DNA of 64,000 bases from Kordiimonas laminariae (GCF_023008165.1 NZ_JAKQZA010000001.1:124001-188000); one strand, 5' to 3'; numbered from the stretch's first letter, positions 15,637 to 25,350 are shown. Notes: a model not told the origin generated them from the sequence alone. Numbers and translations are program-made.

Positions 15637-17556
15637 TTACTTTTCCGCAGCCAGATGCTTCTCAAGGAAAGCAGCAAGCCTGCGGCCATATGTTATGCGG
15701 TTTTTCATTTTGCGGACTGAATGCCCTTCATCAGGGAAACGCAGATACTCCACTTCAAAACCATTATCTCTAATAACTTTTACCATGCGGTCAGATTCTG
15801 TAACCGGATCACGCGGATCATTCACACCATGCTCGAAGAACATCGGTGCCTTGATGCGGTGCGCGTTATTAATCGGTGAATTCTCGGCATAAAACTTCTG
15901 CCATTTTTCTTCACGGATATCGCCATATTCAATAAGGTCGCTCGCCTTAAGGCCCGGCGAAGCTTCTTCAAGCGCGCGTACCCAGTTAGATACACCAACA
16001 AAAGAAGCACCAGCTTTAAAGGCTTCAGGGTAAAGGCCCATAACGGCATTCACCATATAACCGCCATAAGAACCGCCCATAACGGCAGCACGGTCACCGT
16101 CCACACGGCCATCTTCTTTCATCCATGCGATGGCATCAGCAAGATCCCGCACGCTATCACGGCGCTTTTCCATATTATCGAGGCGAGCGTATGTTTTACC
16201 AAATCCTGTGGAGCCGCGGACATTGATATCTAGAACAGCAATGCCTTTACCAACCAGATACTGGGTTCTGCCCAGCCATACAGGGCGCGCCTGTGCGGTT
16301 GGCCCGCCGTGTACATCCACCACAACAGCGGGCTTCTTCACACCCTTCGGCAGATAGAGAAGGCCCTGAACCGTAACGCCGTCACGCGCCTTAAAAGTGA
16401 TAGACTCTGGCTTCACCATCGTTGCCGCATTAAGGCCCGCTAGATTAGAAGCATAAACCTGTTCTACATCACCGGATTTTACATCCCAAACAAATACATC
16501 TCCCGGGCGGTCAAAGGCAGAAATACGAACGGAAAGTTTTGAACCTTCGCTCCATGATGTGCTGTACACACCGTCTGGTAGTTCAGCAGTTTTCACCATC
16601 TTGCCTGTCTTCACGTTCATCACATGAAGCTTGCTATAACCACCATGGTTAGTTTGCCACGAAAGATATGTTTTATCGCCGTTCAGGCGCACGGCTTCAA
16701 CGTCATGATCACCTTCATACAGGGTGGTAACCTTGCCGCTTGCCAGATCATATTTCGCGAGCGCCGTATATTCGCGGTCCTGATTGGTTGAATAATAGAA
16801 GTGCGAACCATCCGCAGCCCAAGCAAACCCTTGATAAGCTGAAGAAACCTCTGGTTTAAACAGCGTTTTCAGTTCTTTGTTTTTTGTATTCAAAAGGAAT
16901 ACATTATTTGCGTCTTCACCCACCGTTTGGGTGATAATCAAATGGTCACCATTTGGCTGATAACTCGCTGGGAAATAACCGAACTCAGCCTGAAACAATA
17001 AACGGCTTTCACCCGTTGCTGTATCAGCTTCGTAAATATCAAAATCACGGCCATTACGTTCAGTGGATGCAAACGAGAATTTACTGCCATCAGAGGAGAA
17101 GCTACCGAAACGGCGGAAAGCATCAGAAAACGGCATTAACTGACGTTCTGAAAGGCCATCCCGTTTCATCATGTAATAAGCTTCGCGCTCATCACCGTTG
17201 TTATCCGCACCGTAAATCAGGTGTTCACCATCAGGGTGCCACCGGAAGAAAGTAACCCCGTTACCGTAAGTAAGCTGCTTTGGCTGGCCGCCTGCTGCAT
17301 CCATAATCCACAGCTGCGGGGAGCCAGTTACGTTTGATGTGAAAGCAAGAGATTTACCATCTTTTGAAAGGGCTGTGCCACCCGCACCGCGCACCATAAG
17401 AAAACGCGTAATATCCGCAGGCATCTGACCTGCCAAGCCAACATCTACCGGTGATACCTTTGGCGTATCTTCAGGATACGGCCAATTGGTGTGATCATCC
17501 GCTAGCGCGGTTAATGCCAATAGCGATACGCTCAGCACTTTCAAAAAATGTTTCAT
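15637..17556 (-). CDS. Exported S9-family prolyl-oligopeptidase-type serine peptidase
   Basis: 639 residues with a short signal peptide (MKHFLKVLSVSLLALTALA). The central part is a WD-like beta-propeller (repeats such as WIMDAAGGQPKQLTYGNG and FRWHPDGEHLIYGADN), and the C-terminal alpha/beta hydrolase carries the nucleophile elbow GGSYGGYMVN, the Asp in EHGVNDPRDPV and the His in DEGHSVRK. These enzymes release short peptides or dipeptides in the periplasm. GGGAGA precedes the ATG. It lies 28 bases before the isobutyryl-CoA dehydrogenase on the same strand and is probably co-transcribed with the valine genes. Confidence 0.9.
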   Translation of the reverse strand: MKHFLKVLSVSLLALTALADDHTNWPYPEDTPKVSPVDVGLAGQMPADITRFLMVRGAGGTALSKDGKSLAFTSNVTGSPQLWIMDAAGGQPKQLTYGNGVTFFRWHPDGEHLIYGADNNGDEREAYYMMKRDGLSERQLMPFSDAFRRFGSFSSDGSKFSFASTERNGRDFDIYEADTATGESRLLFQAEFGYFPASYQPNGDHLIITQTVGEDANNVFLLNTKNKELKTLFKPEVSSAYQGFAWAADGSHFYYSTNQDREYTALAKYDLASGKVTTLYEGDHDVEAVRLNGDKTYLSWQTNHGGYSKLHVMNVKTGKMVKTAELPDGVYSTSWSEGSKLSVRISAFDRPGDVFVWDVKSGDVEQVYASNLAGLNAATMVKPESITFKARDGVTVQGLLYLPKGVKKPAVVVDVHGGPTAQARPVWLGRTQYLVGKGIAVLDINVRGSTGFGKTYARLDNMEKRRDSVRDLADAIAWMKEDGRVDGDRAAVMGGSYGGYMVNAVMGLYPEAFKAGASFVGVSNWVRALEEASPGLKASDLIEYGDIREEKWQKFYAENSPINNAHRIKAPMFFEHGVNDPRDPVTESDRMVKVIRDNGFEVEYLRFPDEGHSVRKMKNRITYGRRLAAFLEKHLAAEK

Positions 17557-17606
17557 CTCATGTCTCCCCGATCGAGCTCTATAATCCCCAAACTCCCAAC
17601 TAAGAA

Positions 17607-17628
17607 AAGCGGCGCCGAAGCACCGCTT
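17607..17628 (-). terminator. UUCG-loop intrinsic terminator after the M16 peptidase gene
   Basis: On the minus strand AAGCGGTGC-TTCG-GCGCCGCTT forms a 9-bp stem (one G-U pair) capped by a UUCG tetraloop and followed by TTCTTAG. It separates the M16 gene from the S9 gene, so the latter should have its own promoter in 17557-17606. Confidence 0.85.
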
Positions 17629-17648
17629 AATTCTTTATGCATTACCGA

Positions 17649-20453
17649 TTAATCGATTTTGTTGCCGTTTGCGTCCCAAACTTCAACATTACCGATACCA
17701 AGCTCTTTAATGCCTGCTTCGATGTTTGCACGATCACCAACAATCAACCATGTAAGCTGGCCCGGCTTCATTGTTGCCTGAGCTTGCGTTTTAATCGCAT
17801 CGATATTCAGTGCTTCATATTTGCCCTTCAGGCTTGGCACATAATCATTGCCGCGACCAAAACGATCATTTGAAAGCAAGCTACCAAGAACCGCACCAGC
17901 CGTTTCGTACTGGCCTGGCATCTGGCTTGTGTTCTTCACGATCAAACGAGAAAGCTCTGCTTGGGTTGCTGGGTTATCACCAAGGTAACCATCGAACTCT
18001 TTCATAAGCTCAGCGATAGATTCTTTGGTCTTATCCGTTTGTACTGGTGCATAAACCAGCATCATACGCTGACCACGAGCATCTGTTGTGAAAGTATAAG
18101 CGCCGTATGCCCAGCCTTTATCTTCACGGAGGTTCATGTTCACACGGGATGTGAACTCACCACCAAGGATATCAGTCGCCATCTGCTGGCTCATGTTGTT
18201 TTCATCACCAGTTGCAGGGAACAGGTGGCCCGCAAGGATAAGAGACTGCGGTGAGCCCGGCTTATCCATGATGATAACACGCGCATTTTCAGGCAGTGCA
18301 GCTTCCCCAATGTTCTTTGTTGGAACCGCCGACGCTGGCGCAGCCCAATCGCCAAATGTTTTTTCAAGTTCTGCTGTTGCTTCATCCAGTGTGATATCAC
18401 CAACCATAAAGATTGTCGCGTTATCTGGGCGGATCCAATCAGTGTGGAATTTCACCAGATCATCACGTGTCATACCACCGATGGAATCTTCAGTACCGGA
18501 ACCTGTGTAAGGAACACTGTATGCATGGCCATCACCATAAAGCATTGCTGGCAGCGTGCGCAGTGCAAGCTGAACAGGGTTTGCTTTTTCCTGACCAATA
18601 CCAGCGATCCAGCGCGGTTTCAGACGGTCAATCTCGCCTTGATCAAAGGCTGGATTACGAACGATATCCGCGGCAAGCGCCAGTGTTTCACCGAGGTTTG
18701 CTTTAAGCGCAGAAACGCTCACTGTGCTCATATCAAGGTTTGAACCAGTACCAATGTTTGCACCAAGGCTTTCTGCTTCCGCGGAAATTTCAAGCGACGA
18801 ACGTGTTGCTGTACCTTCATCCATCATGGAAAGCGCGAAGCTTGATGTACCTAGTGGGCGGCCAGCATCAGCTGCATAACCAGCATCAAACTGCATTGCC
18901 ATTGTTACAACCGGCACTGTTGGGCGGTTTGCAACGACAACCTTCATGCCGTTTGAAAGCGTTGCTTCCTGAATTTCAGGGAATGTCAGATCAGGCAGTG
19001 AACCAACATCTGGAAGGCCAGTCGAACGATCAACTGTTGAAGCGGTTGTTGTATATTTCGGTTGTGGGCGCATTGTGATTTGGTAATAACCTTCACTCAG
19101 CCAGCGATCAGCAGCGTTTTTCACTTCTGCTTTTGTCGCCATGTTCATCCAGTTCAATGTTTTCACATAGAAACCAGCATCACCGGAATAAAGTTCAGCC
19201 TGCGCAAGCGCCGTACCTTTACCACCGAAACCACCAATCTGTTCCAGACCGCGGATACGGTTAGCAAGAATGCTTGTTTTCGCACGCTTCAACTCATCAT
19301 CCGTTGGGCCTTCAGCGAAAAACTTTTCAAGTTCAGCGTTGATCAGTTCTTCTGCTTTTTTCTCATCTGCGTCTGGCTTAAGATCAACAGTGATTTCAAA
19401 CATAGAAGCAAGCTCAAGCGGGTTAATGCCCACATTCACGCTTGTTGCCAATTGGTTGTTATAAATCAGTGCCTGATAAAGACGTGAGTTTTTACCGCCG
19501 CCCAGAATTTCTGAAGCAAGGTTCAGCATGTAGGCGTCTTTATCGTTCCGCGTTGCCACAGCCCAGCTACGCGCGATGCGTGTTTGCGGTGCTGTTGGAT
19601 CAACCATTTCTTCAATGGTGTTATTTGCGCGCGTTGGAATCCATGCTTTATGCTGCTTAAGCGCTGGGCCCGCCGCGATATCACCAAAGTATTTTTCCAT
19701 CAGTGGCTTAGCTGTTGCCACATCAATATCACCAGCAAGAACAATAACAGTATTCGCTGCACCGTAATATTCTTTAAACCAGTTTTTCACATCATCAAGA
19801 GACGCGTTTGAAAGATCTTCCAGAGAACCGATTGTGGAATGACGGTATGGGTGACCAGGAGGGAAAAGGCCCTCAAGCTGGCGGTATTCATACTGGCCGT
19901 ATGGGTTATTATCGCCTTGGCGTTTTTCGTTTTGTACTACACCGATTTGCTCATCCAGCTTGTCTTGCGTTACCGCGCCAAGCAGGTGGCCCATCCGGTC
20001 ACTTTCCATCCACAGCGCCATTTCAAGTGCGGGTGTTGGAACATTTTCAAAATAGTTTGTACGGTCAAACCATGTTGTACCGTTCATCGCTGTTGCGCCT
20101 ACGGCTTCAAATGGCTTGAAGAATTCATCATCATAGTTTTCAGAGCCGTTGAACATCAGGTGTTCAAACAGGTGTGCAAAACCAGTTTTGCCTGTTGGCT
20201 CATCTTTAGAACCCACATGGAACCATACACCAACGGATACGATCGGCGCTTTGCGGTCTTCATGCACAATTACGCGCAGGCCGTTATCCAGTGTGAATTT
20301 TTCATAACCAAGGTGGAATTCAGTATCGAGGCCAGCTGTACGTGTTTCGGCCACAGCTTCGGCAGCAGTTGCTGTAGTATTTGACGCTTCTGGCTGGCAT
20401 GCAGCGAGCGCAGAAAGCGCAACAGCGCCCATTAAAATTGTTTTAAGTTTCAT
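17649..20453 (-). CDS. M16-family zinc peptidase, two-domain lipoprotein
   Basis: The ATG at 20453 (GGGGAGA upstream) gives 934 residues beginning MKLKTILMGAVALSALAAC, a lipoprotein signal with the lipid-bearing Cys at 19. The first pitrilysin domain has the inverted zinc motif HLFEH (residues 94-98) and downstream NEKRQGDNNPYG with the third ligand Glu. A second homologous half (from about LSNGMKVVVANRPTVPVV) lacks HxxEH, reading TSSFALSMMDEG there, so it is the structural half. It likely degrades peptides in the periplasm or at the outer membrane. It lies between mmsA and the S9 peptidase, each separated by terminators. Confidence 0.9.
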   Translation of the reverse strand: MKLKTILMGAVALSALAACQPEASNTTATAAEAVAETRTAGLDTEFHLGYEKFTLDNGLRVIVHEDRKAPIVSVGVWFHVGSKDEPTGKTGFAHLFEHLMFNGSENYDDEFFKPFEAVGATAMNGTTWFDRTNYFENVPTPALEMALWMESDRMGHLLGAVTQDKLDEQIGVVQNEKRQGDNNPYGQYEYRQLEGLFPPGHPYRHSTIGSLEDLSNASLDDVKNWFKEYYGAANTVIVLAGDIDVATAKPLMEKYFGDIAAGPALKQHKAWIPTRANNTIEEMVDPTAPQTRIARSWAVATRNDKDAYMLNLASEILGGGKNSRLYQALIYNNQLATSVNVGINPLELASMFEITVDLKPDADEKKAEELINAELEKFFAEGPTDDELKRAKTSILANRIRGLEQIGGFGGKGTALAQAELYSGDAGFYVKTLNWMNMATKAEVKNAADRWLSEGYYQITMRPQPKYTTTASTVDRSTGLPDVGSLPDLTFPEIQEATLSNGMKVVVANRPTVPVVTMAMQFDAGYAADAGRPLGTSSFALSMMDEGTATRSSLEISAEAESLGANIGTGSNLDMSTVSVSALKANLGETLALAADIVRNPAFDQGEIDRLKPRWIAGIGQEKANPVQLALRTLPAMLYGDGHAYSVPYTGSGTEDSIGGMTRDDLVKFHTDWIRPDNATIFMVGDITLDEATAELEKTFGDWAAPASAVPTKNIGEAALPENARVIIMDKPGSPQSLILAGHLFPATGDENNMSQQMATDILGGEFTSRVNMNLREDKGWAYGAYTFTTDARGQRMMLVYAPVQTDKTKESIAELMKEFDGYLGDNPATQAELSRLIVKNTSQMPGQYETAGAVLGSLLSNDRFGRGNDYVPSLKGKYEALNIDAIKTQAQATMKPGQLTWLIVGDRANIEAGIKELGIGNVEVWDANGNKID

Positions 20454-20558
20454 TAGACTTGTCTCCCCGCTAATGGTGATAAGGGGGATATATTCCCCCA
20501 TTACCTAGTCTAGCAAAACAGAAATACCTTACAGTTTTTCTGTATGCGCTAAAATAAG

Positions 20559-20584
20559 TACCCGGCAGCCTCGGCTACCGGGTA
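20559..20584 (-). terminator. Intrinsic terminator after mmsA
   Basis: TACCCGGTAGCC / GGCTGCCGGGTA stem on the minus strand with a short GA centre and one wobble pair, followed by CTTATTTTAGC. It lies just after the mmsA stop and upstream of the M16 gene, indicating mmsA is a monocistronic unit. Confidence 0.8.
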
Positions 20585-20593
20585 AAATACAAT

Positions 20594-22099
20594 TTAGCTA
20601 TTAAGTGTCGGAATTACAAACTCTGCACCCGAACGAATGCCCGTTGGCCAGCGTGACGTTACTGTTTTTGTTTTTGTATAGAAACGTACGCCTTCCATGC
20701 CGTGCTGGTTGATGTCACCAAAGGCAGAGTTTTTCCAGCCGCCAAATGTGTGGAACGCAAGCGGCACAGGGATCGGCACATTCACGCCAACCATACCAAC
20801 TTCAACGCGGTTTACATATTCGCGTGCTGTATCACCATCACGGGTGAAGATCGTTGTACCATTACCAAACTCGTGGATTGTTGGTAGTTCAGCGGCTTCA
20901 TCAAAAGATTTAGCACGCATGATCTGAAGCGTCGGGCCAAAAATCTCTTCTTTGTAGGTGCGCATTTCAGGGGTTACGTTATCGAACAAGGAACCACCAA
21001 GATAGTAACCGTTCTCATAGCCTTCCTGATCATTTTTGAAATCACGACCATCAACAACAACAGTTGCGCCTTCTTGCTCAGCAAGATCAAGATAGCCTTT
21101 AACTTTCGCCATATGCTCAGCTGTTACAAGTGGGCCCATTTCTGCTTCAGCATCCATTGAGTGGCCGATTTTCAGCGCTTCAACACGTGGCTTCAGCATC
21201 TTCACAAGCTTGTCGGCAACTTCATCACCCACACACACAGCTACAGAGATCGCCATGCAGCGCTCGCCCGCTGAACCATATGCCGCACCAATAAGGGCAT
21301 CAGCAACCTGATCAAGATCAGCATCAGGCATGATAACCATGTGGTTTTTCGCGCCGCCCATAGCCTGACAACGTTTGCCATTTGCTGTTGATGTTGCGTA
21401 AACATACTGTGCAATTGGTGTTGAACCAACGAAGGAAACAGCTTTCACGCGCGGATCTGTACACACAGTATCCACTGCTTCTTTATCACCGTTCACAACG
21501 TTAAACACGCCGTCTGGAAGGCCAGCTTCTTTCCAGCAATCTGCAATTAGCATTGGAACTGTTGGGTCTTTTTCAGATGGCTTCAGCACATATGTGTTAC
21601 CACATGCAATTGCCATACAGCTCATCCATAGTGGGATCATCGCTGGGAAGTTAAACGGCGTGATACCAGCAACAACACCAAGCGGCTTACGCATAGAATA
21701 CATATCAATACCAGTTGATACGTTATCGTTGAACTCGCCTTTAATCAGGTGCGGGATACCCTGCGCAAATTCAGCAACCTCAAGGCCGCGCTGCACATCA
21801 CCCTGCGCATCTGAGAATACTTTACCGTGTTCACGCGAAAGCGCCTCAGCAAGCTCATCCTTGCGCTTATAAAGAACATGCACAAGGTTCTGGATAACGC
21901 GAGCGCGCTTCACAACAGACGTTGCAGACCACATTGGGAATGCCTTCTCTGCTGTTTCAATTGCTTTTTCTACTTCCGCTTTTGAAGCAAGAGCAACTTT
22001 ACCAATCTGCTCACCAGTGGACGGATTAAAGATAGGACCAAAACGACCAGAGGTGCCTTCCACCTTCTCGCCAGCCATATAATGATGACACTCGTACAT
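20594..22099 (-). CDS. mmsA: Methylmalonate-semialdehyde dehydrogenase (CoA-acylating)
   Basis: 501 residues from the ATG at 22099, which has AAGAGG upstream; a longer frame from 22144 has no support. The catalytic Cys is in GSAGERCMAISVAV. The position of the usual general-base Glu reads GGAKNHMVI, Asn instead of Glu, which is the hallmark of the CoA-dependent MMSDH subgroup. It converts methylmalonate semialdehyde to propionyl-CoA and CO2, the last specific step of valine degradation after MmsB. It is transcribed divergently from a LysR-type gene across a region with clear inverted repeats. Confidence 0.95.
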   Translation of the reverse strand: MYECHHYMAGEKVEGTSGRFGPIFNPSTGEQIGKVALASKAEVEKAIETAEKAFPMWSATSVVKRARVIQNLVHVLYKRKDELAEALSREHGKVFSDAQGDVQRGLEVAEFAQGIPHLIKGEFNDNVSTGIDMYSMRKPLGVVAGITPFNFPAMIPLWMSCMAIACGNTYVLKPSEKDPTVPMLIADCWKEAGLPDGVFNVVNGDKEAVDTVCTDPRVKAVSFVGSTPIAQYVYATSTANGKRCQAMGGAKNHMVIMPDADLDQVADALIGAAYGSAGERCMAISVAVCVGDEVADKLVKMLKPRVEALKIGHSMDAEAEMGPLVTAEHMAKVKGYLDLAEQEGATVVVDGRDFKNDQEGYENGYYLGGSLFDNVTPEMRTYKEEIFGPTLQIMRAKSFDEAAELPTIHEFGNGTTIFTRDGDTAREYVNRVEVGMVGVNVPIPVPLAFHTFGGWKNSAFGDINQHGMEGVRFYTKTKTVTSRWPTGIRSGAEFVIPTLNS

Positions 22100-22193
22100 A
22101 CTAACCTCTTTCTGACTGTGGAGAGCCAACCAAAACCAACACATGCTTAAGGTTTAGCCCTACCCTCCCAAATTCAGCAAGCAGCCTATACCC

Positions 22194-22250
22194 TGCATAA
22201 ATGCATGTCACTGAGAAGTTTTGCACCATTCATTGTGCATTTTTGCACAA
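22194..22250. promoter_or_regulatory. Two TGCA-type inverted repeats between mmsA and its divergent LysR gene
   Basis: TTGTGCA-TTTT-TGCACAA (22233-22250) is a perfect 7-bp inverted repeat ending 20 bases before the LysR ATG. A second palindrome TGCAT-AA-ATGCA lies at 22194-22205. Their centres are 42 bases apart, close to four helical turns, and a further TGCAC half-site sits between them (22222-22226). The placement in the divergent promoter of a LysR regulator and its likely target fits an activation/repression site pair for that regulator, binding same-face sites. Confidence 0.6.
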
Positions 22251-22270
22251 ACTGTTATAGAACTATCATT

Positions 22271-23167
22271 ATGTTTGACTGGAACGATATCCGCTATTTT
22301 CTAGAGCTTGCTCGCCGAGGTAAATTATCCTCCGCAGCGCTCAGGCTTGGGGTAGACCACACCACAGTTGCGCGGCGCATCAAAGCGCTTGAAGAAGAAC
22401 TTGGTGTCAATCTGTTTGAACGTGAAAACCGCGCCTACAAGCTATCTGATGACGGTAGGCGTCTGCTCACGCATGCCGAAAAACTTGAAGCCAGTTCACT
22501 AGAACTTCTTCATGATATCACGCCGGAAAGCACTGGCCCCATAGGCACCATTCGTCTTGCGTCCCCAGAAGCTGTGGGCAGCCAATTTCTTGCGCGGCAC
22601 ATGCAGAGCTTCCATGCGCATAACCCCGGCATCGCGCTTGAGCTGGTCGCCGAAACACGCCATTTATCGCTCACCAAACGGGAAGCGGATGCGGCGATTG
22701 TGCTCGCAAAACCCCAACACGGTCGCGTGGTCAGCGAAAAACTAGGGGATTACCGACTGCGGCTCTATGCGGCTCCAGCTTACCTCCAGAAACACCCGCC
22801 CATTGTGCGACTTACTGATCTACAGCAACACCAGTTCATCTGGTATGTGGATGATTTGCTTCCTGTTCCTGAACTCCAGATGCTGGATAAAGCTATCACC
22901 GAGCCCAACATTATCTTCCGCACCACCAGCGTGACAGGCCAAGCCCACGCGGCTGAAGCCGGGCTCGGCATTGCACTATTGCCGTGCTTTGTCGCTGACA
23001 GAATGAAATCACTTACAACCGTACTACCGCGAGAGATAAGTGTGATCAGGGAATTGTGGTTGACGATGCACGCGGAACTGGCTGAACGCCCGCACCTAAT
23101 CAAAATGCGAGATTTCCTAACAGCCCTTATCGCCAGCGAACGCAGAACTTTAGTGGGTGAGCGTTAG
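22271..23167 (+). CDS. LysR-family transcriptional regulator, probable regulator of mmsA
   Basis: 298 residues from the ATG at 22271 (MFDWNDIRYFLELARRGKLS); the 22 residues of the longer frame have no supporting site. The N-terminal winged helix-turn-helix covers about 1-60 with SAALRLGVDHTTVARRIKAL, and the effector domain follows (GTIRLASPEAVGSQFLARHM, then GLGIALLPCFVADR). It is divergent from mmsA, the usual arrangement for a LysR protein and its target, and a perfect inverted repeat lies right before its start, suggesting autoregulation. The inducer would plausibly be a valine-pathway intermediate; this is inference. It ends base to base with the next convergent gene. Confidence 0.9.
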   Translation: MFDWNDIRYFLELARRGKLSSAALRLGVDHTTVARRIKALEEELGVNLFERENRAYKLSDDGRRLLTHAEKLEASSLELLHDITPESTGPIGTIRLASPEAVGSQFLARHMQSFHAHNPGIALELVAETRHLSLTKREADAAIVLAKPQHGRVVSEKLGDYRLRLYAAPAYLQKHPPIVRLTDLQQHQFIWYVDDLLPVPELQMLDKAITEPNIIFRTTSVTGQAHAAEAGLGIALLPCFVADRMKSLTTVLPREISVIRELWLTMHAELAERPHLIKMRDFLTALIASERRTLVGER

Positions 23168-23608
23168 TTATTTGCTCTGCTGTTTAGTGGTATCATGCAT
23201 TTGCCAGAGAACGTTGATAATTTTCCATTCACCATCCACTTTCATCAAATGCATATAGTCAATCCAGTCATCCGCCGTAAGCTTTACTGAAGCAACATTT
23301 TGGTCCATGTCCAGTATCTCAATGATCTTTTTCGGCTGTGCCGGAAAACCTTTGCCATCAGCGTTATAGGTTTCAGCAACACGGAGCATGGTTTCCTTCG
23401 ATGTTTCCATTACAAACGGTTTGCCGTTTTTATCCCGCCAATAAGTACGCTTCTTTAGCTCATCATGCAGCGCGCCTGCCATCTGGCTTGGGTTTGGTTT
23501 GTGCTGACTTTCAATATAATCAAGAGCTGCGCGTTTGATTGCTGCTTCATCTGGCACACCAGCCCAAAGCAGCATTGCGGCGGAAAAAACTGTCGTGACA
23601 TGGGCCAT
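23168..23608 (-). CDS. Exported NTF2-like (lumazine-binding-like) protein
   Basis: 146 residues with a short N-terminal hydrophobic signal (MAHVTTVFSAAMLLWAG). The rest follows the cone-shaped NTF2-like fold of the putative lumazine-binding/SnoaL group: AALDYIESQHKPNPSQMAGA at the helix, then VASVKLTADDWIDYMHLMKV and the typical ending DGEWKIINVLWQMHD. No catalytic residues can be assigned. Such proteins are common as orphan periplasmic proteins in alphaproteobacteria. Its stop abuts that of the LysR gene with no gap, and it is divergent from the S10 peptidase gene. Confidence 0.7.
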   Translation of the reverse strand: MAHVTTVFSAAMLLWAGVPDEAAIKRAALDYIESQHKPNPSQMAGALHDELKKRTYWRDKNGKPFVMETSKETMLRVAETYNADGKGFPAQPKKIIEILDMDQNVASVKLTADDWIDYMHLMKVDGEWKIINVLWQMHDTTKQQSK

Positions 23609-23757
23609 AGTATATCTGCCTTATCCTTTATTTGTTACGACATAACATTACAAAATTTAACAAACAACCCTATACTGTCATTTGCACAAAAAAACTTTAC
23701 TTTGCCCACCGCTCTATTCGCGTTACCAATTTTATCACGGTTATAGGGAGGGTTCTC

Positions 23758-25290
23758 ATGAAGAAATTTATTACAGGCGCAGCGCTTTCAGCTGTGCTTC
23801 TGGCTGGCTCTGCGCTTGCAGATGACAAAAAGAAATACGCCAATCCACCAGTGAAAGAACCACAGGTTTTCACCACTGAAAAATCTGGCACTTTTGGCGG
23901 CAAAAAGATTAACTACCGCACCATCGCGGGTGATACATTCACTTATATGGAAAACGGCGAGGCTGACGCCACTTTCTTTGCTTATGAATATATTAAAAAG
24001 GATGCGAAAGACCCGTCCACGCGCCCGGTCACATTTGTGTTCAACGGGGGCCCGGGCTCTGCTTCCATGTGGCTGCATATGGGTGTATTTGGCCCAAAGC
24101 GCGCAGTTATCCCTAGCGATCCGGATGATGACGGCGCAGCCCCATACAAAGTGATGGATAACCCTGAAACAGTGCTGGATGCTACTGATCTGGTTTTCAT
24201 TGACCCAATCGGCACCGGCATGAGCCGCTCGCTTGGTGATAACAATCCACAGAAACACTGGGGTGTGCTGGAGGACGGTAAATCTGTTGCACGCTTTATC
24301 CGCCAGTGGGTTCAGAACAACAACCGCTGGAACAGCCCCAAGTTCATTGCGGGCGAAAGTTACGGCACTGTGCGTTCTGCTGTTCTTGCGGATGAACTTA
24401 CCAATCGTCACAATATTGGCCTGAACGGTATTATGCTGATCTCCGCTGTTCTAGATTACCAAAACAGTCGCATTCAGGATGGCAGCATCATGAGCTATGT
24501 TTCCTTCCTGCCAAGTTATGCCGCAACGGCCTGGTATCATAACAAACTACCTAACAAACCTGCCAACCTTGAAGCTTTCCTTAATGAAGTGCGCGAATTT
24601 GCTGCGGGCGAATATGCCCAAGCACTTATTCAAGGTAATCGTCTGAGCACAGCGCAAGAACAAGCAATCATTGATAAATTGCATGCATACACAGGCCTGA
24701 AAAAGCAATATCTGAAAAACACAAACATGCGTATTCACGTCTTCCGTTTCTTCAAAGAACTGATGCGCGACGAAGGCAAAGTGGTTGGCCGCCTTGATAG
24801 CCGCTATCTGGGTGAAGAACCTGATGCCGCGGGTGAGTTTTTCTCGGGCGACCCGTTTGCCTATGCATCTGGCAATGCTTTCAATGTAGCGATTAACAGC
24901 CACCTGACTGACTTTATGGGCGTTGACTTCTCAAAGCCGGAACTTGGTCGCCGCATTTACAATATGTCGGCGCGCGCTTCTAAAGGCTGGAAATGGAACT
25001 GGAACGTATGGGGCAAAAGCGTGCCGAACGGCGGTCGTTTCGTGAATGTGATCCCGTACCTTGGCAAAGCTATGCGCCGCAACAAGGATATGGGTGTTCT
25101 CGTAACCAGCGGATATTATGATTTCGCAACACCTTTCTTTGGTGCAGAAAACGCACTGGCGGAAGTAGATATTGTCAAAGACCGCGTGGAATACACATAT
25201 TACGAAGCAGGCCACATGATGTATGTGCATGAGCCAAGCCGCCTTAAATTCCTGAATGATATCCGCGATTTCATCAAGAAATACGAATAA
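23758..25290 (+). CDS. Exported S10-family serine carboxypeptidase-like peptidase
   Basis: 510 residues from the ATG at 23758, preceded by GGGAGGG; the frame is open 42 codons further up but without a ribosome site. Signal peptide MKKFITGAALSAVLLAGSALA. The S10 features are the oxyanion stretch FNGGPGSASMWLHMG, nucleophile Ser201 in AGESYGTVR, and near the end the Asp of YYDFATPF and His of EAGHMMYVHEP. S10 enzymes remove C-terminal residues at acidic pH and are unusual in bacteria compared with yeast and plants, though known in several proteobacterial lineages. It adds a third exported peptidase to this region. Confidence 0.9.
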   Translation: MKKFITGAALSAVLLAGSALADDKKKYANPPVKEPQVFTTEKSGTFGGKKINYRTIAGDTFTYMENGEADATFFAYEYIKKDAKDPSTRPVTFVFNGGPGSASMWLHMGVFGPKRAVIPSDPDDDGAAPYKVMDNPETVLDATDLVFIDPIGTGMSRSLGDNNPQKHWGVLEDGKSVARFIRQWVQNNNRWNSPKFIAGESYGTVRSAVLADELTNRHNIGLNGIMLISAVLDYQNSRIQDGSIMSYVSFLPSYAATAWYHNKLPNKPANLEAFLNEVREFAAGEYAQALIQGNRLSTAQEQAIIDKLHAYTGLKKQYLKNTNMRIHVFRFFKELMRDEGKVVGRLDSRYLGEEPDAAGEFFSGDPFAYASGNAFNVAINSHLTDFMGVDFSKPELGRRIYNMSARASKGWKWNWNVWGKSVPNGGRFVNVIPYLGKAMRRNKDMGVLVTSGYYDFATPFFGAENALAEVDIVKDRVEYTYYEAGHMMYVHEPSRLKFLNDIRDFIKKYE

Positions 25291-25319
25291 AGATATCACT
25301 CGCTGAATGTTAAAATATG

Positions 25320-25350
25320 AAGCCCGCTTTGCATTTCGCAGAGCGGGCTT
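25320..25350. terminator. Bidirectional intrinsic terminator
   Basis: AAGCCCGCT / AGCGGGCTT 9-bp stem with an inner TTTGC/GCAGA fold around the loop. It lies 30 bases after the S10 gene and touches the stop of the opposite-strand kinase, followed by TTAAC on the plus strand and AAAATATGA upstream (T-rich on the minus strand). Confidence 0.75.

Noticed and set aside
23788-24411. 207-aa minus frame inside the S10 peptidase gene
   Set aside because: Antisense to a gene with a full catalytic triad; no start signal or family features.
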